A model generated the notes under the pieces. It saw only the letters and a program-made list of their open reading frames with translations, was not told the DNA's origin and did not search any database. Source: Sphingobacterium mizutaii (GTDB taxonomy: Bacteria > Bacteroidota > Bacteroidia > Sphingobacteriales > Sphingobacteriaceae). Taken from it: DNA of 64,000 bases. The stretch covers positions 2,418,001 through 2,482,000 of the forward strand of contig NZ_LT906468.1 in assembly GCF_900187125.1 (NCBI RefSeq), given 5' to 3'. Each line of letters opens with the position of its first letter. Within the stretch, counting starts at the first letter, position 1. Shown here one piece after another: positions 1-8,106 of this stretch. The position numbers and the translations under genes were made by a program.

Positions 1-490
<490 letters not shown>

Positions 491-597
491 TTATTATAAA
501 ATAATTATTTGATTCATCGCAATATTACCAAAAATTCTAGAAAAATGCCAATATTTTATGTTTTTAATCAACGCATTTAATTCCTTAATTTTATTTC

Positions 598-1617
598 ATG
601 AAAGAATTAAACGGATTTGACCATCACTTGGTTTCAAACGGATACCACCGAATTAACCTATTAAACCAAGCCAGTCCATTACTACAATTAAAATCTTTGA
701 GCAAGGAACTTGATACCCCAATTTTCATTAAAAGGGACGATCTAACCGAGCTCGGAACCGGTGGAAATAAACTTAGGAAGTTAGAATATCTCTTGGCTGA
801 AGCAAAGAACCAGCAAGCAAATCGGGTAATCACGATTGGCGCTAGACAATCCAACCATGCCAGATTAACAGCTATTGCTGGAAAAACGCAGGGCTTTGAA
901 GTTGATTTAGTACTGAAAAACTCGGTACCCTTGGATACTGAGAGCTACCAACTGAATGGGAACTTGGTTTTAGACAATATTGTTGACGCAAACATCCATG
1001 AAATCCCCAATGATGGAACTGCCAATGCCTTTATCAGCAATCTGACCAAACACTATGAAACCGAAGGGGAGAAGGTCTACTTCATTCCTGTAGGCGGGTC
1101 TAATATTGTGGGGGGATTAGGTTATGCTAGAGCTACCTTTGAGATCGAAGCCCAAGCAGCAGCATTAGGGGTAAATTTTCAGCACATTGCCTTGGCTAGT
1201 GGTTCTGGCGGTACGCATGGCGGAGTTATCGCAGGCTATGAAATCCAAAACAAGAAAGTATTTATCCAAGCCTATAATGTACAACCAGACCGAGAACCAA
1301 TCTTGACAGAAACCAAACTGATTACGGAAGGGATTCTTGATATTTTCAATTTAGAAGAAGAAAAATCAAAAATCGAATACCGTTTGTGCAATGATTATGT
1401 GGGGGAAGCCTATGGGATACCTAACGAACAAACGCTTGCTACCATTAAGCATCTCGCTAAAACAGAAGGAGTTTTCTTAGATCCAGTTTATACAGGCAAG
1501 GCCTTTACAGGATTGGTCAATGATATTAAACTTGGAAAATACCCTAAAGGAGAACCCATATTATTTATCCATACTGGCGGTACAGCAGGCTTATTCGCCT
1601 ATAGCAATTGGTTTTAA
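598..1617 (+). CDS. D-cysteine desulfhydrase / ACC deaminase family PLP enzyme
   Basis: A 339-residue fold-type II pyridoxal-phosphate enzyme of the D-cysteine desulfhydrase (DcyD)/1-aminocyclopropane-1-carboxylate deaminase family. The PLP lysine is K58 in GTGGNKLRKLEYL. The Ser-containing substrate/PLP loop is IGARQSNHARLTA, the phosphate-binding loop is ASGSGGTHGG, and PVGGSNIVGGLGY and the C-terminal HTGGTAGLFAY are also family hallmarks. Either reaction breaks a small amino acid down to a 2-oxoacid plus ammonium, with H2S as well if the substrate is D-cysteine. Sequence alone does not settle the substrate; D-cysteine desulfhydrase is the commoner activity in this family. It starts at ATG 598 and appears to stand alone. 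Confidence 0.85.
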   Translation: MKELNGFDHHLVSNGYHRINLLNQASPLLQLKSLSKELDTPIFIKRDDLTELGTGGNKLRKLEYLLAEAKNQQANRVITIGARQSNHARLTAIAGKTQGFEVDLVLKNSVPLDTESYQLNGNLVLDNIVDANIHEIPNDGTANAFISNLTKHYETEGEKVYFIPVGGSNIVGGLGYARATFEIEAQAAALGVNFQHIALASGSGGTHGGVIAGYEIQNKKVFIQAYNVQPDREPILTETKLITEGILDIFNLEEEKSKIEYRLCNDYVGEAYGIPNEQTLATIKHLAKTEGVFLDPVYTGKAFTGLVNDIKLGKYPKGEPILFIHTGGTAGLFAYSNWF

Positions 1618-1663
1618 ATTTCTATCTTTAGGCAATCAACCACAATAACTTTAATAAAATCCT

Positions 1664-2566
1664 ATGCAAAGAAAAGACTTCATTAAATCTCTGGGAATCT
1701 TAGCGGCCACAAGTTTATCATCGAATGTAATTGGCAATACCTTCAAGGTCAATAGCAATTCACTCAAAATAAAAAAAGGACTAGGTTTTTGGATGATCAA
1801 AGAAGAACTCTCTTTACTCGATAAATTTAAACTGGTCAAAGACCTTGGCTTTGATGGTATTGAATTCAACAGCCCATTGGATTTACCTCTGAAAGACCTA
1901 TTAGAAGCTCGAGATAAAACAGGGGTAGAAATCCCAAGCACGGTCAATAAAGACCATTGGGGCAAACCTATTTCCGATCCTGATCCTGCCATCAGACAGT
2001 TTACCATCGATTCCATGTCAAGATCATTGGAACAGACCAAAGAATTAGGCGGAGATACGGTTTTGCTAGTACCAGGAGTAGTTAGCGATACGGTATCTTA
2101 TAAAACTGCTTATGATAACGCTTTGGATTCGATCCGTAAAATGATTCCCCATGCCGAAAAAACGGGGGTAAAAATTGCCTTGGAAAATGTTTGGAACAAT
2201 TTTATCCTTAGCCCAATTGAAGCAAAAGACTTTTTAGATAAAATAGATCACCCCTTAGTTGGCTGGTACTTTGACTTGGGGAATATACTACGTTATGGCT
2301 GGCCTGACCATTGGCTTGAAGTTTTAGGCGATAAAGTATTCAAGCTCCACGTTAAAGAATACAGTAAGAAGATCATGAATGAACAAGGGCTAGGGAAGGG
2401 CTTCAATGTGGAACTCACCCAGGGAGACGTTAATTGGTCACAAGTCATGAAAACCATTAAAAACATCAACTATAAAGGTCAATACATGACCTTGGAAGTG
2501 AATGGAGGTGATAGAACTGTTTTGAAAAAGTTATCAGAACAGTTAGATACCATCATTAAATCCTAA
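1664..2566 (+). CDS. Exported sugar phosphate isomerase/epimerase-like TIM barrel
   Basis: A 300-residue protein of the AP-endonuclease family 2 / xylose-isomerase-like TIM-barrel superfamily. The N-terminus (MQRKDFIKSLGILAATSLSS) resembles the Tat-type leaders common on such proteins in Bacteroidota but has a single KD/RK pair rather than RR, so the export route is uncertain. Metal-site positions look intact: LGFDGIEF, ALENVWN, YFDLGNI, LHVKEY and TLEVNGGD supply the Glu/Asp/His ligands. Proteins like this usually act on keto/aldose sugars in periplasmic carbohydrate use; the substrate is unknown. It lies 46 bases after the PLP enzyme and could be co-transcribed. Confidence 0.8.
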   Translation: MQRKDFIKSLGILAATSLSSNVIGNTFKVNSNSLKIKKGLGFWMIKEELSLLDKFKLVKDLGFDGIEFNSPLDLPLKDLLEARDKTGVEIPSTVNKDHWGKPISDPDPAIRQFTIDSMSRSLEQTKELGGDTVLLVPGVVSDTVSYKTAYDNALDSIRKMIPHAEKTGVKIALENVWNNFILSPIEAKDFLDKIDHPLVGWYFDLGNILRYGWPDHWLEVLGDKVFKLHVKEYSKKIMNEQGLGKGFNVELTQGDVNWSQVMKTIKNINYKGQYMTLEVNGGDRTVLKKLSEQLDTIIKS

Positions 2567-2595
2567 ATGGGATTTAAAATCCGGAATGGGAATAA

Positions 2596-3090
2596 TTAGT
2601 TAATAATGATTACTATGGCTTCATTTGCCCAGCTCGCATGTTGGAAAAAGCTTTGGAGTTTCACAAAGTACTCTTCCAAATAATCAAAGCTGTTCTGTTC
2701 ATCCCAAATATCTGGATAGACCGATTGGTCTTTCATCTCTTGGGGATTAAATCTTAATTTCAGGTCTTCAATTCCGATGGCTTTGATCTTTTCGTTCAAG
2801 CTCTTTACTTCTTCAGGGAGTAAGTATCGAGCAGGACCATAGCCTAAATCTTGATTTTCATCTATAGATGCCGATCCTAAGATGACTTGGCTCATTTTAT
2901 TCTCGACCGCATCCTCAAAGGAAGATCCTGTCAATAAAAATATTATTCCATCCCAAGCTTTATCAATATCCAAGGATGGAGCTTGTGTAACTTCATTGGA
3001 AAAGAAATCTTGCTCCAACTTATGACTATCTTCGAGATAAGACTCCAATTTTTCCATAGTTACCCGTCTGAGGGTGCAATACATTCCCAT
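2596..3090 (-). CDS. DUF1877 (YfbM-like) protein
   Basis: A 164-residue cytosolic protein of the YfbM/DUF1877 family of unknown function. The start MGMYCTLRRVT is the family's typical N-terminus. The conserved core is present: LLTGSS, then YGPARYLLPEEV and YPDIWDEQNSF. There is no signal peptide or membrane segment. It reads toward the sugar-isomerase-like gene and ends 29 bases from it. It is probably monocistronic, since a terminator-like hairpin lies upstream at 3313-3345. No role can be assigned. Confidence 0.85.
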   Translation of the reverse strand: MGMYCTLRRVTMEKLESYLEDSHKLEQDFFSNEVTQAPSLDIDKAWDGIIFLLTGSSFEDAVENKMSQVILGSASIDENQDLGYGPARYLLPEEVKSLNEKIKAIGIEDLKLRFNPQEMKDQSVYPDIWDEQNSFDYLEEYFVKLQSFFQHASWANEAIVIIIN

Positions 3091-3312
3091 AATTAAAATT
3101 TATAATTAAATATAAGGAAATTTAAAGAATCTTGAGCAAACAACTCTTTTCTTCAAATTCAAAAATTAGCCAATTTTGATAGTTTCATTTGAGACATATT
3201 CGAGACACATTCGAGAATCATTCGGAAATGATTTCAAGCCGTTCGAATTCGCCCGAACATGCCTCGAATAAGGTCAAAAGGAATCCCGAATATATTCTAG
3301 TGTTAAAAATAA

Positions 3313-3345
3313 AAAACCTAGCAGAATTTTCATCGACTAGGTTTT
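3313..3345 (-). terminator. Intrinsic terminator (probably for the DUF4256 gene)
   Basis: Perfect 9-base arms AAAACCTAG (3313-3321) and CTAGGTTTT (3337-3345). On the minus strand the stem is followed by TTTTTATTTTT, so it can end the transcript of the gene at 3376-3936. T-rich sequence also follows on the plus strand. Confidence 0.7.
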
Positions 3346-3375
3346 GTTTTCCTCTGGAAAGGAAAATTGATATTT

Positions 3376-3936
3376 TTAAGAAAGTGAAATCAAACCACGA
3401 AAACCACGAGCGGCATAATAGGATTCTGCGCCGTTATGATAAGTGAACACACGACCAAATCGATAGTCACCAAAAATTGCACCTCCTTTTTCCCTAATTT
3501 CAGATGGGGTCTCCAACCAACTGGAAGTTTTAGCATCAAAATGCCCCAAGGATTGCAAAGCAGCGTATTCCTCTTCATTCAACATCTTAACCCCCATAAA
3601 TTTGGCCAAATTGACGGCAGAATCTTTGGGCTTATGTTCCTTCCTCGACTCTAATGCCTCTTCATCATAACATAAGCTTCGCCTGCCTTTCGGACTCTCG
3701 GCAGCACAATCGATAAAGATAATTTCTTCATTGTCGTAAATAGATACTACATCAGGTTCGCCATCTGATTCTTCCATTTCATTGATGCTCCATAATTTTT
3801 CAGCTGAAGCCTCTAATTTTGGCTTTACATCTTCCCAGTCAATATTGGGATGCCTATGCATATTCTTGTCAAATCGCTTTTTAAGGATCTCGAGAAGTTC
3901 TTCGGCACGCTTGGGTTCTAAGTTTTTTGGTTTCAT
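3376..3936 (-). CDS. DUF4256-like conserved protein
   Basis: A 186-residue soluble protein without signal peptide. The pattern GEPDVVSIY, FIDCAAESPKGRRSLCYDEEA, LGHFDAKTSSWLETP and VFTYHNGAESYYAARGFRG matches what I recall of DUF4256, a family of unknown function found scattered in Bacteroidota and Firmicutes. The strongly conserved Cys/Asp/His/Tyr positions suggest an enzyme, but no reaction is known to me. It reads away from the repeat-rich tract that starts just upstream, with its own terminator downstream. Confidence 0.7.
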   Translation of the reverse strand: MKPKNLEPKRAEELLEILKKRFDKNMHRHPNIDWEDVKPKLEASAEKLWSINEMEESDGEPDVVSIYDNEEIIFIDCAAESPKGRRSLCYDEEALESRKEHKPKDSAVNLAKFMGVKMLNEEEYAALQSLGHFDAKTSSWLETPSEIREKGGAIFGDYRFGRVFTYHNGAESYYAARGFRGLISLS

Positions 3937-4000
3937 TTTTTTAGTCGTATAAACAAATCTAATGCTTAAAACAGAAAGTTGGAGATGAATGTTTTATTAT

Positions 4001-4168
4001 TTTGAACCAGGATGGGGTTCGGGAGCATTTGAACCAGGATGGGATGGGAGGATGAACCAAGATCAATTTACCAACAGAAAGGTATCCAATTTTCGTAGGG
4101 GCGAATTGAATTCGCCCGCAACATGTATTTGAACCAGGATGTTCGGGATGGGAGGATGGACCAAGATC
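4001..4168 (+). repeat. TTTGAACCAGGATG / GGGATGGGAGGATGRACCAAGATC direct repeats
   Basis: TTTGAACCAGGATG occurs at 4001-4014, 4028-4041 and 4128-4141. A second unit, beginning GGGATGGGAGGATG and ending ACCAAGATC, occurs at 4041-4064 and 4145-4168 with one mismatch (A/G). Together they form a composite unit (GAACCAGGATG, spacer, GGGAGGATGRACCAAGATC) present about twice. Confidence 0.85.
4099..4117. repeat. 19-base perfect palindrome
   Basis: GGGCGAATT-G-AATTCGCCC, sitting between two copies of the GAACCAGGATG unit. A related fragment (GTTCGAATTCGCCCGAAC) occurs at 3241-3258, outside this tract. Confidence 0.7.
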
Positions 4169-4331
4169 GCACCGACGGTCGAGCGGAGTCGAGACCCGGC
4201 ACAGGATTATTGAACGAGGTTTGTTTTTATCAATTCCGAGGGCGTATTGCATATATCCGTTGTATATATTAAAAAAGAATGTCAGCCTTCTGGCTGAATT
4301 AATCCCATTAATTCCTGCAAAATTTATTAGA

Positions 4332-4516
4332 AATAGTTTCCTTATCTTACGATTGCGGAATGACAAATTCCATCAAAAAAATACAACAATAGATTCTTCG
4401 CTGTGCTCTGAATCCCTCTTTGAGAAACTTCCAATTCTGAACGATCAGTGAAGAATCTGTACGAAAATGGCTTCCAACGTTCTGTCATCATCCATCGAAG
4501 ATGGATGACCTGTACG
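4332..4516 (+). repeat. Duplicated intergenic block, copy 1
   Basis: Shares with 5138-5311 the order: ATAGTTT.C..ATCTTACGATT, ..CAATGAC-like, AAAAAAATA, TAGATTCTTCGCTG, TGAGAAACTTCCAATTCTG, AACGATCAGTGAAGAATCTG, TACG.AAATGGCT, CCAACGTTCTGTCATCATCC and GGATGACCTGTACG. Within it AGATTCTTCGCTG (from 4391) pairs with CAGTGAAGAATCT (from 4447), and CATCCATC-GAA-GATGGATG (4490-4508) is a hairpin. Confidence 0.85.
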
Positions 4517-4733
4517 TCAATGCAATCATTGTTTGTATACTTCCGAAAAAATCGTGCCTCAGTTTGACACCGGAAAGAAAGATATTTTTACGTTAAGTTG
4601 CCCTATAAGAGCTGTATCATTATATTAAAGTATTTGGTGTCATCCTGAGAAGTAAAAATTTGAGTTAAATTTATCGGAAGCTGATGACAGCAAAGTGGAA
4701 AGTAAAAAATGTTCTTTTAATTTTAGAGATATA

Positions 4734-4749
4734 ACCCCTTTTGGGGTTC
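4734..4749. repeat. Short CCCC/GGGG palindrome
   Basis: AACCCCTTTTGGGGTT; related palindromes lie at about 4865 (ATCCCCGCTGGGGAT), 5024 (AACCCCCAGAGGGGGT) and 5076 (AACCCCTAGCGGGGGT). All share a C4-5/G4-5 stem with a 4-base loop. Confidence 0.65.
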
Positions 4750-4789
4750 CATTATTTTAGCAGACATGGCACGTTAGCCTGGAAGTCGC

Positions 4790-4827
4790 GCAAAAACGAT
4801 GTTCAATTAATCGAACATCGTTTTTGC
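4790..4827. repeat. Perfect 15-base inverted repeat
   Basis: GCAAAAACGATGTTC (4790-4804) and its exact complement GAACATCGTTTTTGC (4813-4827) flank an 8-base spacer. It could act as a terminator-like hairpin on either strand, but no gene ends within 800 bases in the needed direction. Confidence 0.8.
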
Positions 4828-5137
4828 ATTACACCTTTATAGTTTACCATCCACGCTAAAATAATTCATCCCCGCTGGGGATTTATGGCGGATAAAAAAT
4901 ATTCTTCGGGGGAGGAAATATAGCTCTAAATACCTAGAAACACAGATTTAATAAACGTGTCATCGTAGGAACGAAACATCCCGGAGAAATGCAAACCTCC
5001 AAAATTAAATGTATCACTTACTGAACCCCCAGAGGGGGTGGAATCTTTGTAGAGCAATAATGGATAATAAAGGATAACCCCTAGCGGGGGTGAAATATTT
5101 TTCAATAATTCCCGTTCATGTGGTCAAATAAAATAAA

Positions 5138-5311
5138 AAATAGTTTGCTCATCTTACGATTCGCAATGACCCCATTCCCTTAAAAAAATAAAAAATAGAT
5201 TCTTCGCTGCTCTCTGAGAAACTTCCAATTCTGAACGATCAGTGAAGAATCTGTACGTAAATGGCTCCCAACGTTCTGTCATCATCCATCTTCGATGGAT
5301 GACCTGTACGC
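5138..5311 (+). repeat. Duplicated intergenic block, copy 2
   Basis: Second copy of the block at 4332-4516, same orientation, about 800 bases apart. It is slightly shorter (a small deletion in TGTGCTCTGAATCCCTCTTTGAG) and carries CATCCATC-TTC-GATGGATG where copy 1 has GAA in the hairpin loop. It ends just before the beta-lactamase stop. Confidence 0.85.
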
Positions 5312-5334
5312 TAGGAAGGACCATGATCATTCCT

Positions 5335-6234
5335 CTACTTCCTCAAATAATCATATGCGGCTTTTGAAACTTCTGCAATGATCTTAGCACTATTAGGTTC
5401 TGTTTCTTTAGAATCGGTAACATAGACTGAAATATAAAACACCTTGCCATTTGGCAATTCTATCACACCTATATCATTTACAGCAGCAATGATACCAGTT
5501 GTTTTGTTGATTCCGGAATAGCCGGTTTTGTGGGCTACCACTGTGCCTTGAGTTAATAAGCCTTTTAATCTATCCTTACCGGTGCTGGTGGAGCGCATGG
5601 TATCCCATAGAAATTTATGGGAACTGTCTGATAACAGTTTCTTCGTGTTGGAATAATAATCAAATAAGATTCTATTGGCTTGAGATACCTTCGTCCAATT
5701 CTGGAATTGTATATCCCAATTAGCTTGTTGTTCTTCCTCCGTGGTTTTGATCGATTGCTCTGAATATCCCTTTTCTTCAAAATATTTTTGTACCTGCTCA
5801 GTACCACCAAGCAATCCAAACATAATATCACAACCTACATTATCACTTTCCGCTACGGTATACCTTATAATTTCACTTAATGGTAGGGTAGTGCCATTAG
5901 GATATTTATCCTTGATGGGACTGTATAAATCAGTGCTTACCGTCTCTTTACTGATTTCAACTGGCTGGCCTAAGGTTAACTTCCCTTTATCAACCTGATC
6001 CAGGACGGCAATGGCTAGGTGAAATTTATAAGTACTCTGCATAGGATAGGGATAGTCCCCATTTATGATCAGGCTATCGGTAAAAGTATCGTTGTGAATA
6101 GCAATCCCAACTTTAGCTTTATTATTAGCCAATACTTGATCTATCTGGGGCTTTAAACCTTGCAAATTTTGGGAGAAAACAGAAAAGGAAATAAGACTGG
6201 AAACAAGGGTTAAAGAGTACGTTTTGAAGTTCAT
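5335..6234 (-). CDS. Class A (subclass A2-like) beta-lactamase
   Basis: A 299-residue exported serine beta-lactamase that hydrolyses beta-lactams in the periplasm. The signal peptide is about residues 1-21 (ends VFSQ). The active-site motifs are intact: S67-T-Y-K70 (SxxK), S130-D-N132 and HKTG near residue 236. The omega-loop segment TEEEQQANWDIQFQNW has the form seen in the PER/VEB/CblA/CepA-like subclass A2 of Bacteroidota. The Glu in TEE is the likely general base (Glu166 equivalent), and the residue four further on is Gln rather than the Asn of TEM-type enzymes. Spectrum cannot be read from sequence. It has no neighbouring regulator and is flanked by the repeat tract, which fits a movable accessory gene. 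Confidence 0.93.
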   Translation of the reverse strand: MNFKTYSLTLVSSLISFSVFSQNLQGLKPQIDQVLANNKAKVGIAIHNDTFTDSLIINGDYPYPMQSTYKFHLAIAVLDQVDKGKLTLGQPVEISKETVSTDLYSPIKDKYPNGTTLPLSEIIRYTVAESDNVGCDIMFGLLGGTEQVQKYFEEKGYSEQSIKTTEEEQQANWDIQFQNWTKVSQANRILFDYYSNTKKLLSDSSHKFLWDTMRSTSTGKDRLKGLLTQGTVVAHKTGYSGINKTTGIIAAVNDIGVIELPNGKVFYISVYVTDSKETEPNSAKIIAEVSKAAYDYLRK

Positions 6235-6433
6235 GGAATATGATTTTTAGGGTATAAATTTTAAACGGAACTGGATATTATTTATTGTTTATCAAAAGAC
6301 TGGAAATAAATAAAATTTTAGTCAAACGATTGAAACCTTATTTAAAGCAGAATTAGCGCAATTATACAAAATCTCACAGCAATGAGATTAAAAAATAAAT
6401 GTATTTTAGTCAGTACTGAATCAATCCTTTATT

Positions 6434-8038
6434 ATGAAAAAAACACTAATTACACTTTCAGCAGCATTATTAATCAATGCGGTCAGTTGTGCCCAGAGCG
6501 CCCACGATCTGCATCAGGTCTATTCGGATTTAGCGGTATTCGAAGATGGCCTGGCTACCCAACTCAAAAAGGGAGTAAACAAGAAACAAATCGCAGCAAT
6601 TGAAAACGAAGACATCCGTGATTTAGCACAGGAATTACTAGCTGGCAAAAAGGTGGATCCTTATAAATATGCCAGCTATTCTGCTCTATTGTCTCCTAAA
6701 ACATTGGGACAGGAATTGAGTATTGGCGATGGATATAGTAAATATGAAAATATAACAGGGGTCTATCTACCAGTTGGCAAGCATGTTATTATTGCTGACG
6801 GAATTGATGAAGGCAAGGAAATCAAATTACTGGTTCCCAATTGGATGCGTAAAGCCCCTAACCCTGAAGAACCTACCAAAGACCCTAAAGGATGGGGAAT
6901 CGAGAAAAAGGAATTTAAATTGAGAAATGGGGTCAATATTATTGAGTTAAAGGATTTTGGCAGCTTGGCATACGTCAGCTACTTCTCTGATAAACCAAAG
7001 GAAGAAAAGCCAATAAACATACATTTTCTTTCAGGCCAGGTAAATGGGTACTTTGATATACAAAAGCATTCAGATCAAGATTGGAACGCGTTCCTTGACC
7101 AAGCAGTCTTTCCTATTATGGATGCCAAAGGCAAGCATATTCAAACAGCATATCCAGTAGAGGATTTAAAGAAATATGCTTATGGAAAAGGGAAGGAGTT
7201 GATCAGCAATTACGATTCCTTAGTCTATAGACAGCATCGCCTAATGGGCTTGATCAAGTACAACAAAGTTCCTGACAATAAGATATTGGCGCGGGTAAAC
7301 TATAATTACTATATGTTCCGCGATGGTGATGGTGTTGCCTATATGGGCGACAAACAGGGTTATGCCATGAAAATGGTATTAGATCCTAGTTCAGTGATCA
7401 ACGGGGATCCTTGTTGGGGATTCAGCCATGAAGTTGGTCATGTGCATCAGACTTCGCCGATGTTGAGCTGGGGCGGATTAGGAGAGGTCAGCAATAACAT
7501 CTATTCGCTATATGTGATGAGATCCTTTGGAAATAAGTCTAGAATCTTGGCACAGAATAATTTCAATTTGGCCAAAGAATCGATTATTGACAAGAAAATT
7601 TCCTATTTACAAGATCCCGATGTTTTCAATAGGTTGGTTCCTTTTTGGCAGTTGCAATTATATTTTGAAGGGGAAGGGATGAATCCAGATTTCTATCCTG
7701 ATCTATTTGAGACGTTGAGAAAACAGAATGTGAACAATAGCCCATCTAGACAAAAGATCCGTGAAAAATGGGGAAGAGAAGCTACTGTTGTAGAACGTAA
7801 TCCAGCTGTTCATCAATTAAATTTTGTAAAAACAGCCTGTGAGGTATCCAAAACAGATCTAACAGATTTCTTTGACCAATATGGATTCTTCTATGTAGGA
7901 GACATGAAGTATGATGATTACGGGAATTATGAGTACAAAATGACCCAACAAATGGTGGATGAATGTAAAAACGCCATAAAGGCCATGAATTTGGCAAAAC
8001 CAAAGCTTGATATTACCACATTGGCGGATAAGATTTAA
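6434..8038 (+). CDS. M60 (enhancin-like) zinc metallopeptidase lipoprotein
   Basis: A 534-residue protein with a lipoprotein leader (lipobox AVSC, Cys at about residue 19), so it should be anchored in the outer or inner membrane. The zinc site is H332-E-V-G-H336 followed by a downstream Glu in GGLGEVSNNIYSLY, the gluzincin arrangement of peptidase M60. N-terminal residues 40-260 resemble the accessory domain found before M60 catalytic domains. Known M60 proteins of Bacteroidota cleave mucin-type or other O-glycosylated proteins; the substrate here is unknown. The start at 6434 gives a clean leader. It is divergent from the beta-lactamase. Confidence 0.85.
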   Translation: MKKTLITLSAALLINAVSCAQSAHDLHQVYSDLAVFEDGLATQLKKGVNKKQIAAIENEDIRDLAQELLAGKKVDPYKYASYSALLSPKTLGQELSIGDGYSKYENITGVYLPVGKHVIIADGIDEGKEIKLLVPNWMRKAPNPEEPTKDPKGWGIEKKEFKLRNGVNIIELKDFGSLAYVSYFSDKPKEEKPINIHFLSGQVNGYFDIQKHSDQDWNAFLDQAVFPIMDAKGKHIQTAYPVEDLKKYAYGKGKELISNYDSLVYRQHRLMGLIKYNKVPDNKILARVNYNYYMFRDGDGVAYMGDKQGYAMKMVLDPSSVINGDPCWGFSHEVGHVHQTSPMLSWGGLGEVSNNIYSLYVMRSFGNKSRILAQNNFNLAKESIIDKKISYLQDPDVFNRLVPFWQLQLYFEGEGMNPDFYPDLFETLRKQNVNNSPSRQKIREKWGREATVVERNPAVHQLNFVKTACEVSKTDLTDFFDQYGFFYVGDMKYDDYGNYEYKMTQQMVDECKNAIKAMNLAKPKLDITTLADKI

Positions 8039-8056
8039 TCACTGACTATAAATAGA

Positions 8057-8095
8057 TAAAGTGGGTTTATTAGCATAAACCTGCTTTGTTTTTTT
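8057..8095 (+). terminator. Intrinsic terminator after the M60 gene
   Basis: Imperfect stem AAAGTGGGTTTAT / ATAAACCTGCTTT with TAGC loop, then GTTTTTTT. It lies between two convergent genes. Confidence 0.65.
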
Positions 8096-8106
8096 ATAGC
8101 ACTTAT

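Larger units (their letters stand above)
3937..5334. repeat. Gene-free tract of interspersed repeats and palindromes (1.4 kb)
   Basis: No credible gene lies here; the ORFs that open have no recognisable protein character and are broken by palindromes. The tract holds three copies of TTTGAACCAGGATG, two copies of a 24-base GGGATGGGAGGATG-type unit, a duplicated block of about 175-185 bases, a perfect 15-base hairpin, several CCCC/GGGG palindromes and a 19-base palindrome at 4099-4117. This is the make-up of a landing site for short interspersed intergenic repeats. The density of small inverted repeats suggests REP/MITE-like mobility, but I see no transposase. Confidence 0.75.

Noticed and set aside
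3189..3446. 85-codon plus-strand ORF between the DUF1877 and DUF4256 genes
   Set aside because: Composition follows TTCGAG/AATTCG low-complexity units, it runs through a terminator and into the end of the minus-strand gene; no protein-like pattern.
3959..4451. Short ORFs on both strands in the repeat tract (135 and 76 codons)
   Set aside because: They translate palindromes and direct repeats; no conserved residues, no promoter.
3937..5334. CRISPR array
   Set aside because: Repeats are not regularly spaced, spacers are not of equal size, and no cas gene is nearby.
6382..6603. 73-codon ORF overlapping the start of the M60 gene
   Set aside because: Out of frame with a clear lipoprotein leader; a frame shadow.
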